From the NCBI RefSeq assembly GCF_032452875.1, contig NW_026893683.1:124001-188000 (forward strand): a stretch of 64,000 nucleotides of DNA, written 5' to 3'. The translations under genes and the position numbers were made by a program. Of this stretch, positions 1-8,984 are shown piece by piece (position 1 is the first letter of the stretch; every line of letters starts with the position of its first letter). This DNA comes from Bos javanicus (Eukaryota; Chordata; Mammalia; Artiodactyla; Bovidae). The notes below the pieces were generated by a model. That model was not told the origin of the DNA. It worked only from the letters and a program-made list of their open reading frames with translations, and searched no databases.

Positions 1-1252
1 GCATTGATCATGTGACTGATCGTGTGCTGATCATGTTTGGTGTCACACACTGATCATGTGCATCTGCAGGCAATGAACAAAGAGCTGAGTAGGCAGGAAT
101 CAGTCATCAGGCTATAATCATGGAACTCACCTCTGAGAAATCATGCTGCTCACCTGGCAATAATCAAGTAGATGAGCAGGCAGGAATTATGCAGCACAGG
201 TGGCAATTGTCAAGGAGATGACAGGCAGGAATCGTGCAGCTCAGCTGGCAATTGTCAAGCAGAGGAGCAGACAGTAATCACGTAGCTCAGCAGGCCCTAA
301 TCACGTGACTGAGCATGCACTGTTCACGTCGCTGATCACACACCTTTCACGTGAATGATCATGCGCTGATCACGTGGCTCTCATGCACTGATCACGTGAC
401 TGCGCATGCACTGATCACGTAATTGTATGCCCTGCTCACGTGGCTATCATGCACTGATGACGTGGCTGATCATGCACTGATCATGTGACTGATCATGCAC
501 TGATCACGTAGCTATCTTGCACTGATCGCTTCACTGATCATACACTCATCACGGGACTGATCGTGCACTGATTACGGCGCTATCATGCATTGACTACATG
601 ACTCCACATGCACTGATCACGTGGATGATCATGCACTGATGACGTGACTGACCATGCACTGAACACGTGACTGATTATGCACTGATCACGTGGCTGATCA
701 TGCACTACTCATGTGGCTGACCATGCAATGATCACGTAGCTACCATGTACTGGTAACGTGACTGACCATGCACTGATCACGTGACTGATCATGCACTGAT
801 CACGTGGCTATCATGCACTGATCACTTGACTGGTCATACTGATCACGTGCCTCATCATGCACTAATCACGTGGCTGATCATGCACTGATCACGTGACTGA
901 TCATGCACTGTTCACGTGGCTATCATGCACTGATCACGTGGCTATCATGCACTGATCACGTGACTGCGCATGCACTGATGACGTGGCTGTTCGGGCACTG
1001 ATCTCGTGTTTATCAGGCAGTGATCAGTGACTGACAGGCGCTGATCAGGGGACTGTGCACGCACTGATCAGGTGGCTGATCAGGAACTGACCACCTGACT
1101 GCGCATGCAGTGATCACGTGGCTGGTCGTTCACTGATCACGTGTTCATCATACGGTGATCACGTGACTGAGAGGCGCTGATCACGTGACTGTGCCGTCAG
1201 TGATCACGTGGCTGAGCAGGCACTGATATCGTGACTGAGCATGCACTGATCA
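1..1252 (+). repeat. 23-bp monomer array with one LTR-free A segment, longest pre-LTR array
   Basis: Positions 1-56 end a 23-bp array, 57-297 are a type II LTR-free A segment, and 298-1252 are about 950 bp of 23-bp monomers. In later modules the same place between type II segment and LTR is only about 480 bp, so this copy is either less deleted or expanded. The last 270 bp or so are the module that precedes every LTR. Confidence 0.88.
57..297 (+). repeat. LTR-free A segment, type II (divergent copy)
   Basis: It starts TGTGCATCTGCAGG where other type II copies read TGTGCCTCTGGAGG. It contains CAATGAACAAAGAGCTGAG and 46-bp double monomers and ends at CAGGCCC. It is the most divergent LTR-free copy (for example GAGGAGCAG and CACGTAGCTC near the end). 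Confidence 0.8.
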
Positions 1253-1688
1253 TGTGCCGGGAGCCGGGGAGGCATTCCACTCTGGACAAAGGTCATGAGG
1301 AAGGAGGCTCGGCATACGCAAATGCGGGATCGAGCCTCAGGAGTCCACCCGGATATTCTCGAGCATCTCCCCCCAAAAAAACCGGAGTCTGCCTACTGTA
1401 TTGCTTTGTGCTCTCACCTCTGATTTCACTGGGGGCTGTCCCCCACCACCATCTCGCTCTCTCTGTCAAAGAGTTAACTTACAGCTCCAATTCATAAAGT
1501 TCCTTGTCATTCTTCCCTTTAACTTCCAGCTGAGTCTCCATCTGGAGCGCGGAACCCACCACGCTTACTAATTATGCCTGGGCTGCTAAGACCCACTCGA
1601 GAAGGTGTCTAGGGTGAGGCACCTTTCGCTATTCGAGAGGGCGCCTGCGGCCTACGTAAGTGGTGCAAACTTCTTGTCTTGAAGTTTG

Positions 1689-1693
1689 ATTGG
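1689..1693 (-). promoter_or_regulatory. Inverted CCAAT box in LTR U3
   Basis: ATTGG in the context TTTGATTGGTCTTCCG lies about 97 bp upstream of the TATA box and is kept in the LTR copies. It is a candidate NF-Y site. The adjoining CTTCCG is an ETS-like core that changes in some LTR types (CCGCATAAACC, CCCCGTAAACC). Confidence 0.5.
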
Positions 1694-1789
1694 TCTTCCG
1701 CGTAAACCAAGCTACTCAGTCTCTTTTCTCCACCAAATTTTCCTACCGAGCTCTCCTCATACTATCATTCTTGACATCTCTGATTAGCA

Positions 1790-1797
1790 TATAAATA
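1790..1797 (+). promoter_or_regulatory. LTR TATA box (reference copy)
   Basis: TATAAATA lies 65 bp before the LTR end. The same position, LTR end minus 65, carries TATAAATA or TATAAAGA in the other copies. Transcription from here would run through the PBS into the downstream A segment and 23-bp array. Confidence 0.65.
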
Positions 1798-1857
1798 GTC
1801 GCCTAGGCCATCTCTCCTTCGAATACCCTGGATCAGTTGGGGCTGGTCCCCGGCCGG

Positions 1858-1875
1858 TGGCGACCGAACAGGGAC
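1858..1875 (+). promoter_or_regulatory. Primer-binding site, tRNA-Lys3-like (reference copy)
   Basis: TGGCGACCGAACAGGGAC matches the classical tRNA-Lys3 PBS except A for C at position 6. It lies two bases after the LTR end, as in a provirus. Satellite sequence homologous to LTR-free A segments begins at the very next base. Confidence 0.88.
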
Positions 1876-2710
1876 CTCAGGAGGCAATACTCAAAGAGCT
1901 GAGCAGACATGAACCAGGCAATCAGCAGGCAATAAGCATGGAGCTCAGCAGTGACGAATCATGCTGCTCAACTGGCAATAATCAAGCACGTGACCAGGCA
2001 GGAATCACGCAGCTCAGCTGGCAATTGTCAAGCAGATGAGCCGACAGGAATCACGCAGCTCAGCTGGCAATTGTCAAGCAGATGGGCCGACAGGAATCAC
2101 GCAGCTCCGATGTCAATTGTCATGCAGATGAGCCGGCAGGAATCACGCAGCTCAGCAGGCCCTGATCACGTGACTCTGCAGGCACTGATCACGTGGCTGA
2201 TCAAGTCCAGATCACGTGACTGAGCATGCACTGATCACTTGGCTATCATGCACTGATGACGTGACTGCGCATGCACTGATGACGTGGCTGATCGGGCACT
2301 GATCAGATGGCTCATCATGCACTGATCACGTGTTTATCAGGCAATGATCAGTGACTGACAGGCGCTGATCATGGGACTGTGCACGCACTGATCACGTGGC
2401 TATCATGCACTGATCACGTGACTGCGCATGCACTGATGACGTGGCTGTTTGGGCACTGATCACGTGTTTATCAGGCAGTGATCAGTGACTGACAGGCGCT
2501 GATCACGGGACTGTGCACGCACTGATCAGGTGGCTGATCAGGAACTGACCACCTGACTGTCCATGCAGTGATCACGTGGCTGGTCGTTCACTGATCACGT
2601 GTTTATCATCTGGTGATCACGTGACTGAGAGGCGCTGATCACGTGACTGTGCCGTCAGTGATCACGTGGCTGAGCAGGCACTGATATCGTGACTGAGCAT
2701 GCACTGATCA
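1876..2710 (+). repeat. A segment plus 23-bp array, unit of 1458 bp
   Basis: The A segment 1876-2162 has three 46-bp double monomers. The array to 2710 contains two copies of a block of about 134 bp that holds GTGTTTATCAGGCA (around 2330 and 2464). It carries a private GCTCCGATGTCAATTG variant. Confidence 0.85.
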
Positions 2711-3334
2711 TGTGCCGGGAGCCGGGGAGGCATTCCACTCTGGACAAAGGTCATGAGGAAGGAGGCTCGGCATACGCAAATGCGGGATCGAGCCTCAGGA
2801 GTCCACCCGGATATTCTCGAGCATCTCCCCCCCAAAAAAACCAGAGTCTGCCTACTGTATTGCTTTGTGCTCTCACCTCTGATTTCACTGGGGGCTGTCC
2901 CCCACCACCATCTCGCTCTCTCTGTCAAAGAGTTAACTTACAGCTCCAATTCATAAAGTTCCTTGTCATTCTTCCGTTTAACTTCCAGCTGAGTCTCCAT
3001 CTGGAGCGCGGAACCCACCACGCTTACTAATTATGCCTGGGCTGCTAAGACCCACTCGAGAAGGTGTCTAGGGTGAGGCACCTTTCGCTATTCGAGAGGG
3101 CGCCTGCGGCCTACGTAAGTGGTGCAAACTTCTTGTCTTGAAGTTTGATTGGTCTTCCGCGTAAACCAAGCTACTCAGTCTCTTTTCTCCACCAAATTTT
3201 CCTACCGAGCTCTCCTCATACTATCATTCTTGACATCTCTGATTAGCATATAAATAGTCGCCTAGGCCATCTCTCCTTCGAATACCCTGGATCAGTTGGG
3301 GCTGGTCCCCGGCCGGTGGCGACCGAACAGGGAC
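2711..3334 (+). mobile_element. LTR+PBS insert, copy 2 (type a)
   Basis: It shares with copy 1 the non-canonical LTR end (CCGGCCGG) and CACCAAATTTT, so the two form a local duplicate pair. The C/A tract is one base longer than in copy 1. Confidence 0.92.
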
Positions 3335-4076
3335 CTCAGGAGGCAATACTCAAAGAGCTGAGCAGACACGAACCACGCAATCAGCAGGCAATAAGCATGG
3401 AGCTCAGCAGTGACGAATCATGCTGCTCAACTGGCAATAATCAAGCACGTGACCAGGCAGGAATCACGCAGCTCAGCTGGCAATTGTCAAGCAGATGAGC
3501 TGGCAGGAATCACGCAGCTCAGCAGGCCCTGATCACGTGACTCTGCAGGCACTGATCACGTGGCTGATCAAGTCCAGATCACATGACTGAACATGCACTG
3601 ATCACGTGGCTATCATGCACTGATGACGTGATGCGCATGCACTGATGACGTGGCTGATCGGGCACTGATCACATGGCTCATCATGCACTGATCACGTGTT
3701 TATCAGGCAATGATCAGTGACTGACAGGCGCTGATCATGGGACTGTGCACGCACTGATCACGTGGCTATCATGCACTGATGACGTGACTGCGCATGCACT
3801 GATGACGTGGCTGTTCGGGCACTGATCACGTGTTTATCAGGCAGTGATCAGTGACTGACAGGCGCTGATCAGGGGACTGTGCACGCACTGATCAGGTGGC
3901 TGATCAGGAACTGACCACCTGACCGAGCATGCAGTGATCACGTGGCTGGTCGTTCACTGATCACGTGTTTATCATACGGTAATCAAGTGACTGAGAGGCG
4001 TTGATCACGTGACTATGCCGTCAGTGATCACGTGGCTGAGCAGGCACTGATATCGTGACTGAGCATGCACTGATCA
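3335..4076 (+). repeat. A segment plus 23-bp array, unit of 1366 bp
   Basis: The A segment 3335-3529 has one 46-bp double monomer, 92 bp (2 x 46) shorter than the previous unit. Two 134-bp blocks follow. Confidence 0.85.
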
Positions 4077-4700
4077 TGTGCCGGGAGCCGGGGAGGCATT
4101 CCACTCTGGACAAAGGTCATGAGGAAGGAGGCTCGGCATACGCAAATGCGGGATCGAGCCTCAGGAGTCCACCAGGATATTCTCGAGCATCTCCCCCCCA
4201 AAAAAACCGGAGTCTGCCTACTGTATTGCTTTGTGCTCTCACCTCTGATTTCACTGGGGTCTGTCCCCCACCACCATCTCGCTCTCTCTGTCAAAGAGTT
4301 AACTTACAGCTCCAATTCATAAAGTTCCTTGTCATTCTTCCCTTTAACTTCCAGCTGAGTCTCCATCTGGAGCGCAGAACCCACCACGCTTACTAATTAT
4401 GCCTGGGCTGCTAAGACCCACTCGAGAAGGTGTCTAGTGTGAGGCACCTTTCGCTATTCGAGAGGGCACCTGCGGCCTACGTACGTGGTGCAAACTTCTT
4501 GTCTTGAAGTTTGATTGGTCTTCCGCGTAAACCAAGCTACTCAGTCTCTTTTCTCCACCGAATTTTCCTACTGAGCTCTCCTCATACTATTATTCTTGAC
4601 ATCTCCGATTAGCATATAAAGAGTCGCCTAGGCCATCTCTCCTTCGAATACCCTGGATCAGTTGGGGCTGGTCCCCGGCAGGTGGCGACCGAACAGGGAC
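4077..4700 (+). mobile_element. LTR+PBS insert, copy 3 (type c)
   Basis: Type c markers are CTAGTGTGAGGC, GGGCACCTGCGG, CGTACGTGG, CTCCGATTAG and TATAAAGAG. Private changes include ACCAGGATATT. It has the canonical CA end. Confidence 0.92.
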
Positions 4701-5443
4701 CTCAGGAAGCAATACTCAAAGAGCTGAGCAGACACGAACCACGCAATCAGCAGGCAATAAGCATGGAGCTCAGCAGTGACGAATCATGCTGCTCAGCTGG
4801 CAATAATCAAGCAGGTGACCAGGCAGGAATCACGCAGCTCAGCTGGCAATTGTCAAGCAGATGAGCCGGCAGGAATCACGCAGCTCAGCAGGCCCTGATC
4901 ACGTGACTCTGCAGGCACTGATCACGTGGCTGATCAAGTCCAGATCACGTGACTGAGCATGCACTGATCACGTGGCTATCATGCACTGATGACGTGACTG
5001 CGCATGCACTGATGACGTGGCTGATCGGGCACTGATCACATGGCTCATCATGCACTGATCACGTGTTTATCAGGCAATGATCAGTGACTGACAGGCGCTG
5101 ATCATGGGACTGTGCACGCACTGATCACGTGGCTATCATGCACTGATGACGTGACTGCGCATGCACTGATGACGTGGCTGTTCGGGCACTGATCACGTGT
5201 TTATCAGGCAGTGATCAGTGACTGACAGGCGCTGATCAGGGGACTGTGCACGCACTGATCAGGTGGCTGATCAGGAACTGACCACCTGACCGCGCATGCA
5301 GTGATCACGTGGCTGGTCGTTCACTGATCACGTGTTTATCATACGGTAATCAAGTGACTGAGAGGCGTTGATCACGTGACTATGCCGTCAGTGATCACGT
5401 GGCTGAGCAGGCACTGATATCGTGACTGAGCATGCACTGATCA
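4701..5443 (+). repeat. A segment plus 23-bp array, unit of 1367 bp
   Basis: One 46-bp double monomer followed by two 134-bp blocks. It is nearly the same as the preceding unit's satellite part. Confidence 0.85.
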
Positions 5444-6066
5444 TGTGCCGGGAGCCGGGGAGGCATTCCACTCTGGACAAAGGTCATGAGGAAGGAGGCT
5501 CGGCATACGCAAATGCGGGATCGAGCCTCAGGAGTCCACCCGGATATTCTCGAGCATCTCCCCCCAAAAAAACCAGAGTCTGCCTACTGTATTGCTTTGT
5601 GCTCTCACCTCTGATTTCACTGGGGGCTGTCCCCCACCACCATCTCGCTCTCTCTGTCAAAGAGTTAACTTACAGCTCCAATTCATAAAGTTCCTTGTCA
5701 TTCTTCCGTTTAACTTCCAGCTGAGTCTCCATCTGGAGCGCGGAACCCACCACGCTTACTAATTATGCCTGGGCTGCTAAGACCCACTCGAGAAGGTGTC
5801 TAGTGTGAGGCACCTTTCGCTATTCGAGAGGGCACCTGCGGCCTACGTACGTGGTGCAAACTTCTTGTCTTGAAGTTTGATTGGTCTTCCGCGTAAACCA
5901 AGCTACTCAGTCTCTTTTCTCCACCGAATTTTCCTACTGAGCTCTCCTCATACTATTATTCTTGACATCTCCGATTAGCATATAAAGAGTCGCCTAGGCC
6001 ATCTCTCCTTCGAATACCCTGGATCAGTTGGGGCTGGTCCCCGGCAGGTGGCGACTGAACAGGGAC
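5444..6066 (+). mobile_element. LTR+PBS insert, copy 4 (a/c mosaic)
   Basis: The 5' part is type a (GCGCGGAACCCACCACG) and the 3' part is type c (AGTGTGAGGC, CGTACGTGG, TATAAAGAG). The switch lies between about 5750 and 5805. Confidence 0.9.
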
Positions 6067-6901
6067 CTCAGGAGGCAATACTCAAAGAGCTGAGCAGACA
6101 CGAACCACGCAATCAGCAGGCAATAAGCATGGAGCTCAGCAGTGACGAATCATGCTGCTCAACTGGCAATAATCAAGCACGTGACCAGGCAGGAATCACG
6201 CAGCTCAGCTGGCAATTGTCAAGCAGATGAGCCGACAGGAATCACGCAGCTCAGCTGGCAATTGTCAAGCAGATGGGCCGACAGGAATCACGCAGCTCAG
6301 ATGTCAATTGTCATGCAGATGAGCCGGCTGGAATCACGCAGCTCAGCAGGCCCTGAACACGTGACTCTGCAGGCACTGATCACGTGGCTGATCAAGTCCA
6401 GATCACGTGACTGAGCATGCACTGATCACTTGGCTATCATGCACTGATGACGTGACTGCGCATGCACTGATGACGTGGCTGATCGGGCACTGATCACATG
6501 GCTCATCATGCACTGATCACGTGTTTCTCAGGCAATGATCAGTGACTGACAGGCGCTGATCATGGGACTGTGCACGCACTGATCACGTGGCTATCATGCA
6601 CTGATCACGTGACTGCGCATGCACTGATGACGTGGCTGTTTGGGCACTGATCACGTGTTTATCAGGCAGTGATCAGTGACTGACAGGCGCTGATCACGGG
6701 ACTGTGCACGCACTGATCAGGTGGCTGATCAGGAACTGACCACCTGACTGTCCATGCAGTGATCACGTGGCTGGTCGTTCACTGATCACGTGTTTATCAT
6801 CCGGTGATCACGTGACTGAGAGGCGCTGATCACGTGACTGTGCCGTCAGTGATCACGTGGCTGAGCAGGCACTGATATCGTGACTGAGCATGCACTGATC
6901 A
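6067..6901 (+). repeat. A segment plus 23-bp array, unit of 1458 bp
   Basis: Three 46-bp double monomers and two 134-bp blocks. It closely resembles 1876-2710 (same ATGTCAATTG and CTGTTTGGGC variants), at a distance of 4191 bp. Confidence 0.85.
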
Positions 6902-7525
6902 TGTGCCGGGAGCCGGGGAGGCATTCCACTCTGGACAAAGGTCATGAGGAAGGAGGCTCGGCATACGCAAATGCGGGATCGAGCCTCAGGAGTCCACCCG
7001 GATATTCTCGAGCATCTCCCCCCCAAAAAAACCGGAGTCTGCCTACTGTATTGCTTTGTGCTCTCACCTCTGATTTCACTGGGGGCTGTCCCCCACCACC
7101 ATCTCGCTCTCTCTGTCAAAGAGTTAACTTACAGCTCCAATTCATAAAGTTCCTTGTCATTCTTCCCTTTAACTTCCAGCTGAGTCTCCATCTGGAGCGC
7201 GGAACCCACCACGCTTACTAATTATGCCTGGGCTGCTAAGACCCACTCGAGAAGGTGTCTAGGGTGAGGCACCTTTCGCCATTCGAGAGGGCGCCTGCGG
7301 CCTACGTAAGTGGTGCAAACTTCTTGTCTTGAAGTTTGATTGGTCTTCCGCGTAAACCAAGCTACTCAGTCTCTTTTCTCCACCGAATTTTCCTACCGAG
7401 CTCTCCTCATACTATCATTCTTGACATCTCTGATTAGCATATAAATAGTCGCCTAGGCCATCTCTCCTTCGAATACCCTGGATCAGTTGGGGCTGGTCCC
7501 CGGCAGGTGGCGACCGAACAGGGAC
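6902..7525 (+). mobile_element. LTR+PBS insert, copy 5 (type a)
   Basis: Type a, with a private TTTCGCCATTCG. It has the canonical CA end and TATAAATAG. Confidence 0.92.
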
Positions 7526-8360
7526 CTCAGGAGGCAATACTCAAAGAGCTGAGCAGACACGAACCACGCAATCAGCAGGCAATAAGCATGGAGCTCAGCA
7601 GTGAGGAATCATGCTGCTCAACTGGCAATAATCAAGCACGTGACCAGGCAGGAATCACGCAGCTCAGCTGGCAATTGTCAAGCAGATGAGCCGACAGGAA
7701 TCACGCAGCTCAGCTGGCAATTGTCAAGCAGATGGGCCGACAGGAATCACGCAGCTCAGATGGCAATTGTCATGCAGATGAGCCGGCAGGAATCACGCAG
7801 CTCAGCAGGCCCTGATCACGTGACTCTGCAGGCACTGATCACGTGGCTGATCAAGTCCAGATCACGTGACTGAGCATGCACTGATCACGTGGCTATCATG
7901 CACTGATGACGTGAGTGCGCATGCACTGATGACGTGGCTGATCGGGCACTGATCACATGGCTCATCATGCACTGATCACGTGTTTATCAGGCAATGATCA
8001 GTGACTGACAGGCGCTGATCATGGGACTGTGCACGCACTGATCACGTGGCTATCATGCACTGATGACGTGACTGCGCATGCACTGATGACGTGGCTGTTC
8101 GGGCACTGATCACGTGTTTATCAGGCAGTGATCAGTGACTGACAGGCGCTGATCACGGGACTGTGCAAGCACTGATCAGGTGGCTGATCAGGAACTGACC
8201 ACCTGACCGCGCATGCAGTGATCACGTGGCTGGTCGTTCACTGATCACGTGTTTATCATACGGTAATCAAGTGACTGAGAGGCGTTGATCACGTGACTAT
8301 GCCGTCAGTGATCACGTGGCTGAGCAGGCACTGATATCGTGACTGAGCATGCACTGATCA
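7526..8360 (+). repeat. A segment plus 23-bp array, unit of 1459 bp
   Basis: Three 46-bp double monomers (private CAGTGAGGAATC) and two 134-bp blocks. Confidence 0.85.
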
Positions 8361-8984
8361 TGTGCCGGGAGCCGGGGAGGCATTCCACTCTGGACAAAGG
8401 TCATGAGGAAGGAGGCTCGGCATACGCAAATGCGGGATCGAGCCTCAGGAGTCCACCCGGATATTCTCGAGCATCTCCCCCCCAAAAAAACCAGAGTCTG
8501 CCTACTGTATTGCTTTGTGCTCTCACCTCTGATTTCACTGGGGTCTGTCCCCCACCACCATCTCGCTCTCTCTGTCAAAGAGTTAACTTACAGCTCCAAT
8601 TCATAAAGTTCCTTGTCATTCTTCCCTTTAACTTCCAGCTGAGTCTCCATCTGGAGCGCGGAACCCACCACGCTTACTAATTATGCCTGGGCTGCTAAGA
8701 CCCACTCGAGAAGGTGTCTAGGGTGAGGCACCTTTCGCTATTCGAGAGGGCGCCTGCGGCCTACGTAAGTGGTGCAAACTTCTTGTCTTGAAGTTTGATT
8801 GGTCTTCCGCGTAAACCAAGCTACTCAGTCTCTTTTCTCCACCGAATTTTCCTACTGAGCTCTCCTCATACTATTATTCTTGACATCTCCGATTAGCATA
8901 TAAAGAGTCGCCTAGGCCATCTCTCCTTCGAATACCCTGGATCAGTTGGGGCTGGTCCCCGGCAGGTGGCGACTGAACAGGGAC
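8361..8984 (+). mobile_element. LTR+PBS insert, copy 6 (a/c mosaic)
   Basis: It is type a through GGGCGCCTGCGG and GTAAGTGG, then type c (CTCCGATTAG, TATAAAGAG). The switch lies further 3' than in copy 4. Confidence 0.9.

Larger units (their letters stand above)
1253..1875 (+). mobile_element. LTR+PBS insert, copy 1 (type a), reference copy
   Basis: LTR 1253-1855 begins TGTGCCGGGAGCCGG. In this copy its last two bases are CC instead of the usual CA. Two bases (GG) and the PBS (1858-1875) follow, and then satellite resumes at CTCAGG. An inverted CCAAT box (ATTGG, 1689-1693) and a TATA box (TATAAATA, 1790-1797) give the + orientation. Terminal bases TGTGCCGGG and CCCCGGCA form an imperfect inverted repeat. 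There is no gag, pol or env and no second LTR. The tRNA-Lys-type PBS suggests a class II (beta-like) endogenous retrovirus; this is inference. Confidence 0.92.

Noticed and set aside
298..1252. CRISPR-like array of short regular repeats
   Set aside because: Repeats are contiguous, with no unique spacers, no leader and no cas genes, and the rest of the window is vertebrate-type satellite with an LTR.
1431..1444. GGGGG-CTGT-CCCCC hairpin in the LTR
   Set aside because: The closing base is G, T or C in different LTR types without compensating change on the other arm, so no conserved structure is supported.
1231..1497. Open frames of 63-113 codons across the LTR start, in many copies
   Set aside because: They begin at non-ATG codons in satellite, change frame at the C/A tract, have no recognisable domain and are repeated only because the LTR is repeated. 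I considered an LTR-encoded accessory protein as in MMTV but saw no similarity or proper start.
1253..1875. Complete provirus or paired LTRs
   Set aside because: Neighbouring LTRs are separated only by satellite. No gag, pro, pol or env coding and no polypurine tract were seen between any two LTRs.
2662..2928. Antisense open frame of up to 88 codons in the LTR
   Set aside because: It is the mirror of an otherwise non-coding region, with low-complexity Trp/Arg runs and length variants that follow the C/A tract. Nothing suggests selection or a promoter.
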